Shown: piece after piece, positions 47,141 through 59,442 of the stretch | Layout of the letters: every line of letters begins with the position of its first letter | Position numbering within the stretch: the first letter of the stretch is position 1 | Source of the DNA: Moringa oleifera | Lineage: Eukaryota; Streptophyta; Magnoliopsida; Brassicales; Moringaceae | DNA: 64,000 nucleotides | Assembly (NCBI GenBank): GCA_021397835.1 | Contig: JAJFZO010000896.1 | Span: 93,501-157,500, forward strand | Reading direction: 5' to 3' | Position numbers and translations under genes: made by a program | Notes under the pieces: generated by a model | Told to the model about the DNA's origin: nothing | The model's input: only the letters and a program-made list of their open reading frames with translations | Databases searched by the model: none

Positions 47141-48051
47141 TACCTGGTTGATCCTGCCAGTAGTCATATGCTTGTCTCAAAGATTAAGCCATGCATGTGC
47201 AAGTATGAACTAATTCAGACTGTGAAACTACGAATGGCTCATTAAATTAGTTATAGTTTGTTTGATGATACCTACTACTCGGATAACCGTAGTAATTCTA
47301 GAACTAATACGTGCAACAAACCCCAACTATTAAAAGGGGCGCATTTATTAGATAAAAGGTTGACGCAGGCTTCGCCAATTGCGTTGATGATTCATGATAA
47401 CTCCACGGATCGCAAAGAAATTGTGCCAGCGACGCATCATTCAAATTTTTGCCCTATCAACTTTCGATGGTAAGATAGTTACTTACTGTTAGACCCTTGA
47501 ATCTGAGTGCCAAGGCATAGGCATGATGAGTCTTGCTCCATGGCCAGACCTACAAGTGCAGAAGGCCACACTAGCAAGGCAAAAACGCATGAGTTAGATA
47601 TGGAAACGAATGTGGGAGACTTGGTGAGAAATCGAGTTTCATACTCATAGTGGCGAGATACGCTCATGAGCTAGAAACGTTGTGGAGTGAGAGATGAAGC
47701 ACACAAACAGACCCACAAGTCTGCTTAAGGGGAAAGCGGTAGAGATGCCTCAAGCAAGCACCAACACATAGTGGTGCGAATATGTCCAGTGACGGGAACA
47801 CAGGGCATATTTCAAGAACCCAACTTAGCATGGATAGAAAGTCCAACAAGTGAAGATATTCCACAAAGAAAGGATATGGCTATTGGCTAGAGGAGGATCA
47901 AAGCGATAGAAGGATAAGAAAGAGATGTCTATCCCGAAAGCCAAGGGACATAAGGCTCAAAAAGAATCCTGAACAGAAATCACCTCCTCAAGCCTATCCA
48001 AACCGGTTAAAAACGGATAAGAAGGCTTGGAGAAGATTTCAAAGGAGATGA

Positions 48052-48289
48052 GATCCTTGACTCTAGGAGAGTCCTTGCAGGAGAATGATGCTATCCAAAT
48101 ATCCTTGACTCATGGAGAGTCCTTGTAGGAGAAGGATACTATTCAAATGGAGAGTCCTTGCAGGTAGAGGACGCTATCCAAATATCCTTGACTCATGGAG
48201 AGTCCTTACATGAGAAGGATGCTATCCAAATATCCTTGACTCATGGAGAGTCCTTGCGGGAGAAGGATGCTATCTAAACTTTAAAGATA
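48052..48289 (+). repeat. 48 bp tandem repeat in the LTR, five copies
   Basis: The unit atccttgactcatggagagt continues with ccttgcaggagaagga and tgctatccaaat. Five copies are seen; the third is shortened to about 35 bp. Confidence 0.9.
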
Positions 48290-48392
48290 AGCCTCAATGG
48301 GATAAAAGATTCGTGATCAAGATTGAGTGGCTTATCCGAAAGACGTGGGGTAACTAAGAGAGAGTGTTTAAAGTAGAACACTCCTCCACTAG

Positions 48393-48400
48393 TATAAAAA
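48393..48400 (+). promoter_or_regulatory. TATA box of the LTR promoter
   Basis: tataaaaa lies about 125 bp upstream of the AATAAA signal, the usual U3/R layout of plant LTRs. Confidence 0.6.
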
Positions 48401-48518
48401 GGGGCTTGGGTTCAGTTGTAAAGACATTGAGTAATACAAACTCAAGTGTGTGGGTAGCTAGAGGCTTTGGGTACTCTTAGAGAGAGACCGTTCTTTTGTA
48501 AATAGTTCCTTTATTTTG

Positions 48519-48524
48519 AATAAA
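48519..48524 (+). terminator. Polyadenylation signal of the LTR
   Basis: AATAAA in the R region, after a T-rich stretch and before the U5-like end. Confidence 0.55.
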
Positions 48525-49865
48525 GTTTGAGAAAGAATTCTCGTAATACTGTCTACTTACTTTGCTTTTGCATTATTGTCTCTTCTTCTTGACTTAGCGT
48601 GGGCTTAGAAAGTTGGGCTGGCTAGGTGGACGCACTTAGCTCCATCACACTAAGGTTGTGCTAATCCCGCAATAGATGGTGTGACACCTACTATGGTGGT
48701 GACACATGACGGAGAATTAGGGTTCGATTCCAGATAAGGAGCCCGAGAAATGGCTACCACATCCAAGGAAGGCAGCAGACGTGTAAATTACCCAATTTTG
48801 ACACAGGGAAGTAGTGATAACAAATAATAATACCGGGCTCTTCGAGTCTAGTAATTGGAATGAGTACAATCTAAATCCCTTAACGAGGATCCATTAGAGG
48901 GCAAGTCTGGTGCCAGCAGCTACGGTAATTCTAGCTCCAATAGCGTATATTTAAGTTATTGCAATTAAAAAGCTCCTAGTTAGACCTTGGGATGGGTCGG
49001 CCAGTTCGCCTATGGTGTGCACCGGTTGGCTTGTCCCTATTGGTGGCGATGCACTCCTGGCCTTAATTGACTGAGTCGTGCCTCCAGCGCTATTACTTTA
49101 AAGAAATTAGAGTGCTCAAAGTAAGCCTACGCTCTGAATAAATTAGCATGGGATAACATCATGGGATTTCAATCCTATTCTGTTGGCCTTCAAGATCAGA
49201 GTAATGATTAACAGGAACAGTCGGGGACATTCGTATTTCATAGTCAAAGGTGAAATTCTTGGATTTGTGAAAGATGAACAACTACAAAAACATTTGCCAA
49301 GGATGTTTTCATTAATGAAGAACGAAAGTTGAGGGCTCGAAAACAATCAGATACTGTCCTAGTCTCAATCATAAACGATGCTGACCACAGATTAGTGGAT
49401 GTTGCTTTTAGGACTCCGCTGGTACCTTATGAGAAATCAAAGTCTTTTGGTTCTGGGGGAAGTATGGTCGCAAGGCTGAAACTTAAAGAAATTGGCAGAA
49501 GGGCACCACTAGAAGTAGATCATGCGGCTTAATTTGACTCAACACGGGGAAACTTACCTGGTCCAGACATAGTAAGGATTGACAAACTGAGAGCTCTTTC
49601 TTGATTCTATGGGTGGTGGTGCATGGCCATTTTTTATTGGTGGAGCAATTTGTCTGGTTAATTTCGTTAATGAACAAGACCTTAGCCTGCTAACTAGCTA
49701 CGTGGAGGTGACCCTCCACGGCCAACTTCTTAGAGGGACTATGGCCGTTTAGACTAAGGAAGTTTGAGGCAATAACAGGTTTGTGATGCCCTTAGATGTT
49801 CTGGGCCGCACGCGCGCTACACTGATGTATTCAGTGAGTTTATAGCCTTAGCCAATAGGACCGGA

Positions 49866-49896
<31 letters not shown>

Positions 49897-50152
49897 TATC
49901 GTTGCAATTATTGGTCTTCAACAAGGAATTCGTAGTAAGCGCGAGTCATAAGCTCACGTTAACTACGTCCCTACCTTTAGTACACACCGACCGTCGCTCC
50001 TACTGATTGAATGGTCCAGTGAAGTGTTTGGATCGTAGTGATGTGGCGATTCGCTGCTCATTACATCGTGAGAAGTTCACTGAACCTTATCATTTAGAGG
50101 AAGGATAAGTCGTAACAGGCTTTTCGTAGGTAAACCTGTCGAAGGATCATTG

Positions 50153-50297
50153 TCAAAAACTCGCTCAGCGAAACAACCCACGAACACATTGTAAACGTAC
50201 CGGCGGGGCGGAGGTCTCTCGAGCTCCTTGTCCCACCTCGCATGGCAACAACAAAATCCGTAGTGTGGGATGCCAGGGAACTCGAATGAAAAAGCAC
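50153..50297 (+). other. ITS1, 5' part only (unit 3)
   Basis: tcaaaaactcgctcagcg to gaatgaaaaagcac matches the first part of ITS1 in unit 2. The conserved core is damaged (gatgccagggaactcg). It then jumps into 26S at gcccgaatt. Confidence 0.8.
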
Positions 50298-50422
50298 GCC
50301 CGAATTATAGTATGGAGAAGCATCCTTAGCGACGGACCGGGGCCTAGGTCCCCTGGAAAGGGGCACCGGAGAGGGTGAGAGCCCCATCTCGCTCGGACCT
50401 TGTCACACCATGAGGCGCTGTG

Positions 50423-50453
<31 letters not shown>

Positions 50454-50535
50454 TATAGGGCGATAAATTTTATCCAAGGCTAAATACGAGCGAGAGACCA
50501 GTAACGAACAAGTACCACGAAGGAAATATAAAAAA

Positions 50536-50570
<35 letters not shown>

Positions 50571-53511
50571 ATTGGGAAGGAAACGGATGGGGCCTGACAA
50601 TGCACCTCAATCGGATGTGGAATGTCCACAAGCCGATCCACCGGTTGACTTAGGGTGCTGATTGAAGTGGATTGCGATGGCAGCCCAGGCTCGAGCCTTT
50701 GATACGCTCGTGGAGACATCATCGTCGAGATCGTGGCTTCGGCACCTACGCGCTTTTGGCATCGGCCAGCGGGCTTCCCATTCGACCCATCTTGAAACAC
50801 GAACCAAGGACTTTGACATGCATGCGAGTCAATGGGTGAGTAAACCCGTAAGGCGCAAGGAAGCTGATTGGTGGGATCCCTCGCAGGTGCATCGTTAACT
50901 GATCTTGATCTTTTGAGAAGGGTTTGAGTGCGAGTATGCCTATCAGGACTCGAAAGATGGTGAACTATGCCTGAGCGAGGCGAAGCCAGAGGAAACTCTG
51001 GTGAAGGCCCGTAGCAATACTAACGTGCGAATCATTCATCTGACTTTGGTATAGGGGTGAAAGACTAATCGAACAGTCTAGCAGCTGGTTCCCTCTAAAG
51101 TTTCCCTCAGGATTGCTAGAGCTCAGATGCGAGTTCTGTTAAGGTAATCCAATGATTAGAGGCATCATGGGCGCAATGCCCTCAACATATTCTCAAACTT
51201 TAAATAGGTAGTATAGGGTGGCTGCTTCGTTGAGTCATCCCACAGAATCGAGAGCTCCAAGTGGGCCATTTTGGGTAAGCAAAATTGGCGATGCAGGATG
51301 AACTAGAAGCCTGGTTATGGTGCCCAACTACGAACTAACCTAGAACCCACAAAGGGTGTTGATCGATTAAGACAGTAGGATGATGGTCATTGAAGTCGAA
51401 ATCTGCTAAGGAGTGTGTAACAACTCACCTGTCAAATCAACTAGCCCCAAAAATGGATGGCACTGAAGCATGCGACCTATACCTGGTCATTGGGGCAAGG
51501 GCCAAGCCCCAATGAGTAAAAGGGCGCGGTGGTCGCTGCAAAACTCGGGGCGCGAGCCCGGACAGAGCGACCATCGGTGCAGATCTTGGTCGTAGTAGCA
51601 AATATTCAAATGAGAACTTTGAAGGCCAAAGAGGGGAAAGGTTCCATGTGAAAGGCACTTGCACATGGGTTGGTCGATCCTCAGAGATAGGGGAAGGTCG
51701 TCGGATAGGGCCTCAGTGCGAGCTTCAAAAGGGGATCGGGTCAAAATTTCGAAATCGGGATGTGGCGGCTGACGGTAACATTGGAGAGTCCAGATATGTC
51801 GATGAGGGCCCCAGAAAGAGTTATCTTTTCTACTTAACGGCCTGGCCACCCTAGAAACGGCTCAGTTGAAGGTAAGGTCCAGTGGCTGGTAGAGCACCGC
51901 ACATCGCATGGTGTCTAGTGCACCCCTGGCGGCCCTTGAAAATCCGGAGGATCGAGTACCCCCCATGCCTAGTCATACTCATAACCGCATTACGTCCCCA
52001 AGACGAATAGCCTCTAGTCGATGGAACAATGTAGGCAAGAGAAGTCGGCAAAATGGATATGTAACCTCGGGAAAAGGATTAGCTCTAAGGGCTGGGAACG
52101 GGGGTCTTAGTCCTAAACCCGTCGGTTGTCGGTGGATGGCTCGAGTTACTCCAGCGATGAGAACGGGTCACCACGTGCCAACCAGGGGATGGACTGGGAA
52201 CGATTCCTGCGGGGGCCATCACTGGGCGTCAAACAGTAAACTCAGAACTGGTACGGATAAGGGGAATCCGATTGTTTAATTAAAACAAAGCATTGCAATG
52301 GTCCCTGTGGATGCTAACGAATGTGATTTCTACCCAGTGCTCTGAATGTCAAAGAGAAGAAATTCAACCAAACACGGGTAAATGGCGGGAGTAACTATGA
52401 CTCTTTTAAGGTAGTGAAATGCCTCATCATCTAATTAGTGACATGCATGAATGGATTAATGAGATTTTCACTGTCCCTGTCTACTATCCAGTGAAACCAG
52501 AGCCAAGGGAATGGGCTTGGCAGAATCAGTGAGGAAAGAAGACCCGGTTGAGCTTGACTCTAGTCTGACTTTGTGAAATGACTTGAGGGGTGTAGGATAA
52601 GTGGGAGCTAAAAACGGCGAAAGTGAAATACCACTACTTTTAACGTTATTTTTCTTATTCTGTGAATCGGAGGCGGGGTGTCGCCCCTCTTTTTGAACCC
52701 AAGGTCAGCTTAGACCAGCCGATCCGGGCGAAAGGCATTATCAGGTAGGGAGTTTGGCTGAGGCGGCACATCTGCTAAAAGATAACACAGATGTCCTAAG
52801 ATGAGCTCAACGAGAACAAAAATCTTGTGTGGAACACAAGGGCAAAAGCTCGTTTGATTCTGATTTCCAATACGAATACAAACTATGAAAGTGTGGCCTA
52901 TCAATCCTTTAAACATTCAAAATTTGAAGCTAGAGGTGTCAAAAAAGTTACCACAAGGATAACTAGGTTGTGGCAGCCAAGTGTTCATGGAGACGTTGCT
53001 TTTTGATCCTTCGATGTCAACTATTCCTATCATTATGAAGCAGAATTCACCAAGTGTTGGATTGTTCACCCACTAATAGGGAAAGTGAGCTAGGTTTAGA
53101 GCATCGTGAGATAGGTTAGTTTTACTCGACTGATGCCGCGTCGCGATAGTAATTCAACCTGGTATGAAAGAAACCATTGATTCACACAATTGGTCATCGC
53201 ACTTGGTTGAAAACCCAATGGTGCGAAGCTACCGTGCACTGGATTATGACAGAACACCTCTAAGTCAAAATCTGGGCTGGAAGCTATGCATGCGCCCATC
53301 GCCCGATTATCGACCTACAGTAGGGGCTTCTCAGTCCCTAAAGGCACATGTCGCTGGCCAAGCCCGCGCGGTGGAGGAGCCTTGTGGGCTGCCTTGAAGT
53401 ATGATTCCCACCGAGCGACGGGTAGAATCATTTGTAGATGACTTAAATATGCGATGAGGTATTGGATTGTGGCAGAGTGGCCTTACCGCCACGATCCACT
53501 GAGATCAGCCT
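50298..53511 (+). rRNA. 26S: 26S rRNA, 5'-truncated and decayed (unit 3)
   Basis: It starts at cgaattatagtatggagaag, which corresponds to about nucleotide 140 of 26S (41,078 in unit 2), and runs to the 3' end. About 3,214 nt remain. The 3' end of ITS1, 5.8S, ITS2 and the first ~140 nt of 26S are deleted. The sarcin-ricin loop at about 53,160-53,175 reads ggtatgaaagaaacc, with several changes at positions that are almost invariant. The 5.8S-pairing 5' end is gone. Confidence 0.92.
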
Positions 53512-53721
53512 ATAACAATTGCCCCTCTTTTTTCGACAATTGATGCCCCGAGGTCTGAAATCATCCCTTAAGATAATGACCTGAAAAAAGAAGCAAGTCC
53601 TTTGGGCTTGTAGAGAATGAGAAACACAAGGGAAAAACACTTGGAAACATATCGGGAAGCTTTGGGAAACCAAGTGTTACTCCAACAAAAAATATATATA
53701 TGTAACATAAACTTGTCTCTC
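53512..53721 (+). other. rDNA spacer, 26S-proximal part (unit 4)
   Basis: It is homologous to 14,218-14,446 and 44,361-44,565 (aattgcccctcttttttcg to ccaagtgttactccaaca). Confidence 0.75.
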
Positions 53722-56700
53722 GATGTTGTCCTTCGGTAAAGTATTGCCTGGTGAGCGAGCCAGGGAAGCCGCGTCACACGGACACTAGGCATGGGAGGCA
53801 TGCCTCAGCAGCCCCCAGCAGGCACGGCATGGGCAGCTAGCCCAGTGTGCAACAGTAGTGGGCACGCCAGCCAGGCCACTAGTGCCCATCGCTTGCCAGC
53901 CCCCTCGTCCCTGCCCCTTGACATAGTGCCCAGTGAGCGAGCCAGGGGAGTCGTGTCACATGGATATTGGGCACGAAAGGCATGCCTCAACAGCCCCCAG
54001 CAAGCACGGAATGGGTAGCTTGCCCAGCGTGCGGCAGAAGTGGGCACGCCAGCCAGGCCACTAGCGCCCATCGCTTGCCAGCCCCCTCGTCCTTAACCAT
54101 TGACATGGTGCCCAAGGAGCGAGTCAGGGGAGTCGTGTCGCACGGACGCGTCAGCAGCCCCCAGCGTGCGACAGCGGTGGGTGCGTCAACTAGGCCAATG
54201 GCACCCATCGCGAGGTAGCCCCCTCGTCCCTACTCCTCAACATAGTGCCTAGTGAGCTAGCCAGGGGGCCCACATCGCACGGACTCTAGGCACGGGAGGC
54301 ATGCCTTGGTAGCCCCAGCAAGGACGGCATGGGCTGGTTGCCATGCGTGCGAAAGCGATGGGCATGCCAGCCAGGCCCCGGGCGCTCATCGCTAGCCACA
54401 TCTCACGGACCTTGGGCGCCGAAGGCATGCCTCGGCAGCCCTTAGCAACCACAGCATGGGCTTCTTGCCCAGTATGCGACAGTGATGGGCACGTTTGCCA
54501 AGCCACGGGCTCCCATCACACGTCAGCCTCTTGAAATAGTGCCCAATGAGCGACCCAGGGGAGCCATATCGCATGGACCCTGGGCAAGGAAGGCATGCCT
54601 TGGTGGCCCCCAGTAGGCATCACTTGGGCTGCTTTCCCAACTTGCAGCAGCTGTGGGCGCACCAGCTAGGCCACGGGCGCCTATCGTGAGCCAGCTACTT
54701 TACATAGTAATTAACGAGCGGGCCTTAGAAGCCACGTCGCACTGATCCTAGGCACGGGAGGCACGCCTCGGCAGCCCCCAGCAGGCACGACATGGGCTGC
54801 TTGCCTAGTGTGTGGCAGCCGTGGGCATGCCAGCCAAGTCACGGGCGTCCATCACGCACCAGCCCCTCGAAATAGTGCCTAGTGAGCGAGCCAGGGTAGC
54901 CACGTCGCATGGACCCTGGGCACGGAAGGCATGCCTTGGTAGGCCCCAGCAGGCACCGCTTGGGCTGCTTTCCCAGCTTGCGACAGCGGTGGGTGCGCCA
55001 GCTAGGCCACAGGCACCCATCGTGAGCTAGCCCCTCGGCATAACAACCAGCAAGCAAGCCATGAGAGCCACATCGCATAGACCCTAGGCACGGGTGGCAC
55101 ACCTTGGCAGTCCCCAGCAAGCACGGCATGGGCTACTTGCCCAACATGCGGCAACGGTGGGCATGCTAGCCAAGCCACGAGCGCCTATCACGCGCCACCC
55201 TCTCGAAATAGTGCCTAGCCAGGTCAGTGGCGCCCATCGCGAGCCAGCTCCCTCATCCCCAACCCTCGACATAGTACCCAGCGAGTGAGCCAAGGGATCC
55301 GCATCGCACTGACACTGGGCACCGGAGGCATGCCCCAGCAGCCCCTAATAGGCACGGCATGGGCTGCTTGCCCAGCGTGTAGCAACAGTGGGCGCGCTAG
55401 CCAGGTCACGAGCACCCATTACAAGCCAGGCCCCTCGTCCCTGCCCTTTGACATGGTGCCCAGCGAGTGAGCTAGGGGGGCCGCATCGCACGGACCCTGG
55501 GCATGGGAGGCATGCCTTGATAGCCTCCAACATGCATGGCATGGGCTACTTGCCTAGCTTGAGGCAGCGGCAAGTGCGCCAGCCGGGCCACGGGCGCCCA
55601 TCGTTAGCAAGCCCCCTCGTCACTGCGACTCAACGTAGTGCCCAGCGAGTGAGCCAGGGGAGCCGCGTCACACGAACCCTGAGCACGAGATGCATGCTTT
55701 GGTAGCCACCAAATGGCATGGCATGGGTTACTTGCCCAGCATGCGGCAACTGTGGTCACGCCAACCAGGCCACGAGCGCCTATCGTGAGCCAACCCTGTC
55801 GTCCCAAAACCTCGACATTGTGCCCAGCAATTGAGCCAGGGGAGACACGTCACACAGACCCTGGTATGGGATGCATGCCTCGGCAACCCCCAGAAGGCAT
55901 GGCATGGGCTAAGTGCCCAGTGTGCGGCAGCTGTTGGCACGCCAGCTAGGCCAGTGGCGCCTATTGCGAGCTAGGCCCCTCGTCCTCGATCGTCGACGTA
56001 GTGCCCAACGAGTGAGCCAGAGGAGCCGCATCGCACAGATACTCGGCATGGGAGGCATGCCCCAGCAGCCCCCAATAGGAATGGCATGGGCTGCTTGCCC
56101 AGTGTGCGGCAGTAGTGGGCGCGCCAGCCAGGTCATGAGCGCCCATCGTAAGCCAATCCCCTCGTCCCTGCCCTTTGACATGGTGCCCAGCGAGTGAGCT
56201 AAGGGAGCCTTGTTGCACGGAGCCTGGGAATGGGAGGCATGCCTTGCCAGCCCACAGCAGGCACGACATGGGCTGCTTGCCTAGTGTGCGACAGTGGTGG
56301 AAGTGCCAGTTAGGTCACGAGCGCCCATCGCAAGCTAGCCCCCTCGTCCCTACCCTTTGACATGGTGCCCAGCAAGTGAGCTATGGGAGCCATGTTGCAT
56401 GGACCCTAGGCATGGGAGGCATGCCTTGACAGCCCCCTAGAGGCATGGCATGGGATGCTTGCTCAGCGTACAAAAGCGGTGGCCGAGCCAGCCAGGCCAC
56501 GGTCGCTCAACCCGAGCTTACCCCCTCGTCCCTGCCCATCAACATGGTGCCGATCGAGCGAGCCATGGGAGTCGTGTTGCACAGACCCTGGGCATGGGAG
56601 ACATGCCTAGGCAGCCCCTAGCAGGCACGGCATGGATAGCTTGCCCAGCGTGCGACAGTGGTGGGCGCGCAGGCCAGTCCACGGGTGCCCATGGTGAGCC

Positions 56701-56755
56701 AGCCCCTTTGTCCTTGCCCTCGACATAGTGCCCAATGTGTGAGCCAGGGGTGCCA
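53722..56755 (+). repeat. Spacer subrepeats, about 16-17 copies (unit 4)
   Basis: About 3.0 kb of ~182 bp units, mostly subfamily A. Several are shortened, for example near 54,150, 54,380 and 55,200 where parts of a unit are missing. A B-like unit with gcatgggcttcttgcc is near 54,449. Confidence 0.88.
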
Positions 56756-57481
56756 CAGCAGTCCCCAACCAGCACGGCGTCAGTCTTGCTAGGGGCACCC
56801 CGCGCGAGCCAGCCGCAAGCATGTTGAGAGGCTCGGCATGTGCTGTGGGTGTCTATTTAATGGGCAAGCTGGGCTTGGCCGTGTCCCCTGGCTGTGATGG
56901 ACCCTGAGGGCAGCCATGGAGTGGCTGGAGGTTCGCTAAACAGGGCAGCCAGCATGCACCCTGGGCAGTACAGAGGCACAGCTACCCCAGCCTACTAGCC
57001 GCAATGCCTAGTTGCAAAATTGGTGTGAATTGACAGTCTTTTCATTATGAAATTGGTCCTGAAATGACTCAAAATAAATCATATAATTCATGAGGATTCT
57101 GCCCTGAAGTTTGGGATCATTACGACTCACAGGCTATTTTTGATGATTTTTTCAATTTTTGGCTGTAGAAAATTGATTAAAAAAAGTTTAGTGCTTAGAA
57201 AATTTTAAAATCTTTTCTGGTGGTAGATATGATTTATTCTCGATTTATGTACAAAATTTCAGTTCAAAATTCCAAATAAATAACTTTTTAGACCCATTAT
57301 GACGGCTCAGACATATTGATGTTTCCTCCTGCCGGAATGAAATTTCATTTAAGACGCCTTAAGGGGGAGGTGGTCACCCAACTTGCTAGGTGCCAATGGG
57401 CCACATGTGCACCGCTAGCAGGCAAATGGCCGACGATGTCGGTCGAAGAGTATGGCATGCTCGATCAGTAGCCAACAGAGT
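56756..57481 (+). other. Conserved rDNA spacer block with internal deletion (unit 4)
   Basis: It is homologous to 34,576-35,413 but lacks roughly 110 bp near 57,410: the text goes from gccacatgtgcacc directly to gctagcaggcaaatgg. Confidence 0.7.
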
Positions 57482-58487
57482 GGGGAAAACATGGGAAATG
57501 AAATCCACTAAATTATGGGCAACGAAACGAGAAAAATCGTGGGATAATGAGCTGGGATGTGGCTAGACAAGCTAGACGGTGTGGGCGGTGAAGCTAACGA
57601 TGATGCAGGCTACATGAGGGCCAAATCGCTGGGCAAATTTTGAGCATGCGGAGTGTTTCGTCATAGGCCCTCGAGGCGGCGAACGTGGGGTTGGATCTCG
57701 ATGCTCAGGCTTGCCTAGATGGACTCGTTGTGCAGCACAATTAACGACACGATAGTCGATCGTTAGCATCGAGCGAGTCACACGGCTAGCCTAAGCCCCG
57801 CGTAACACCCCTGTTGCCAAGGCCTCATTGGTGGGAAAAATGTGGGAAATGAAATCTGCTAAATCATGGGATAATGAGCTGGGATGTGGCTAGAAAAGCT
57901 CGACAGTATGGGCGACGAAGCTAACAATGATGCATGCTACACAAAGGCCAAATCGCTGGGGGGATTTCGAGCATGCAGAGTGCTTTATCGTAGGCCTTCG
58001 AGGTGATAGATGCATGGTTGGATCCCGACGCTTAGGCTTGCCTAGATGGTCTCATTGCACAGTGCGATTGACGGCATGATCGTCAGTTGTTAGCATGGAG
58101 CAAGCCACACGGCTAGCTTGGGCAAGGCATGACACCCCTGCTGCCAAGGCCTCATCGATGGGAAAACCGTGGGAAATAAAATCCACTAAATCATGGGATA
58201 ATGAGCTGGGATGTGGCTAGACAAGTACGACTATGTGGGCGACGAAGCTAACGATGATGCATGTTACGCGAGGGCCAAATCATTGGGGGGATTTTGAGCA
58301 TGTGGAGTTCTTCGTTGCAGGTCCTTAAGGCAGCGGATGCGGGGTTGGATCCCGATGCTCAGGCTTGCTGAGGTGGACTCGTTGCACAGTGCTGTCGATG
58401 ACATGATCATCGGTCGTTAGCATCGAACGAGCCACACAGCCAGCCTGGGCATCGTGTGACACCTCTGTTGCCAAGGCCTCATCGGTG
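57482..58487 (+). repeat. ~330 bp ETS/promoter-proximal repeat, three copies (unit 4)
   Basis: Copies start at about 57,482, 57,836 and 58,159, each with ggataatgagctgggatgtg and cgttagcat. The joints all read caaggcctcat-g-tgggaaa, showing a regular tandem arrangement. Confidence 0.82.
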
Positions 58488-59102
58488 GTCCCTTAGCAAC
58501 AAAGAATCGTCCCTCACTATCAAAACAATTTTACACTTAGTGGCTTAGGTGTGGTGGCACTTAACGGCGTGCATGATCGATGGGCCTTTCGTTCGTCGGC
58601 TTGCAGCTCATTTGGTGCTGTTGTTGCCCATTTGTACGTGCAGTGTGTGAGTGGTGATCTAGTCGTGCGTGTTGGCGGGCTCCATGTAACTGCATCAAAC
58701 TGTCGGTTAGCACGTCGCTTCAAGCTTGACCCTGAGCCATACATTGACTTTTCGTGGGTGACATTGGGACCTTGTGTCATGTGCCTTCACAAATGGAATT
58801 CAATGATTCGAGTCGACTGTCTTTGCACCATGTCCTTCACGGACATGGGTGGAAACCTCAGCTGGGCCTCATGCTCCAAGCGCGACTTGCTTCGGCATGT
58901 GGCTGCTTTGGCACACGGGCACTCGGTCGTCCCCTTGGGTGCAAAAAGTTTTGTGGCAAGAGTGGCCTCGGCCTCTGCCTATCCAAGCCAAAACATTTTG
59001 TCCCACATCCCATTGATTTTGAATGATGACCACGACAGCTTTGGCCTCAACAAGCCTTACAACACGCTTCAATCTTAGTTGGCGCGGTGTCTCGAAGGAT
59101 GC
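58488..59102 (+). other. External transcribed spacer, 18S-proximal part (unit 4)
   Basis: It is homologous to 35,759-36,371 and ends tctcgaaggatgc before 18S. An open frame of 175 residues at 58,551-59,078 is not conserved as a protein in the other copies. Confidence 0.8.
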
Positions 59103-59218
59103 TACTAGTTGATCTTGCCAGTAATCATACGCTTGTTTCAATGATTAGGCCATGCATGTGTAAGTATGAACTAATTCAGAATGTGAAACTGCGAATGGCT
59201 CATTAAATCAATTATAGT
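59103..59218 (+). rRNA. 18S: 18S rRNA, first ~118 nt only (unit 4)
   Basis: It runs from tactagttgatcttgccagt to cattaaatcaattatagtt. The text then leaves 18S at about nucleotide 118 and enters a retrotransposon LTR. Confidence 0.88.
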
Positions 59219-59367
59219 TCTCGTAATACCGTCTTCTTACTTTGCATTTTGCATTGTTGGCTCTTATTCTTCTTTTGGCACAGGCTAAGAAAGTTGGGCT
59301 GGTTAGGTGGACGCATCAAGTACCATCACACTAGAGTTGCACTGATCCCACAGTCAATGGTGTGACA
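59219..59367 (+). mobile_element. 5' LTR fragment (last ~149 bp)
   Basis: It matches 48,540-48,686 of the solo LTR (ctcgtaata-cgtct-cttac, aagaaagttgggctgg, tggtgtgaca). The rest of the LTR is missing. Confidence 0.88.
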
Positions 59368-59370
59368 GTT

Positions 59371-59383
59371 TGGTATCAGGGCA
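59371..59383 (+). other. Retrotransposon primer binding site (initiator Met tRNA)
   Basis: tggtatcagggca lies 3 bp after the LTR end. The canonical site complementary to the 3' end of plant initiator Met tRNA is TGGTATCAGAGC; one base differs. Confidence 0.8.
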
Positions 59384-59442
59384 TGGTTTCTATCACCACT
59401 TCCTCTCAAACTTGTGGTTGATCTTATCGCTGCCAAGGCCCT

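Larger units (their letters stand above)
47487..48686 (+). mobile_element. Solo LTR of a Ty3/gypsy-type retrotransposon inside 18S
   Basis: This 1,200 bp segment begins TGTTAGACCC and ends GTGTGACA. It is flanked by a 5 bp target duplication with one change (cttac at 47,482-47,486, cctac at 48,687-48,691). The 18S sequence resumes without loss (cctactatggtggtgac). Internal LTR features are a TATA box tataaaaa at 48,393-48,400, an AATAAA signal at 48,519-48,524 and a 48 bp tandem repeat. The last ~145 bp match the truncated LTR at 59,219-59,367, so both belong to one family. No primer site or coding part follows, which points to a solo LTR left by recombination between the two LTRs. Confidence 0.9.
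47141..50152 (+). rRNA. 18S: 18S rRNA, near full length but split by a solo LTR (unit 3)
   Basis: It starts tacctggttgatcctgcc and ends gaaggatcattg. After removing the 1,200 bp LTR at 47,487-48,686 the rRNA part is about 1,812 nt, the normal plant 18S length, so this is the most complete small-subunit copy here. It is decayed by point changes; for example gcccgtcgc in the 3' minor domain reads gaccgtcgc at about 49,989. It cannot be functional with the insertion. Confidence 0.92.

Noticed and set aside
46431..47213. 260-residue frame upstream of 18S (also 58,551-59,078)
   Set aside because: It runs through external transcribed spacer into 18S. The four copies of this region break the frame at different places, and such spacer frames are a known source of false proteins.
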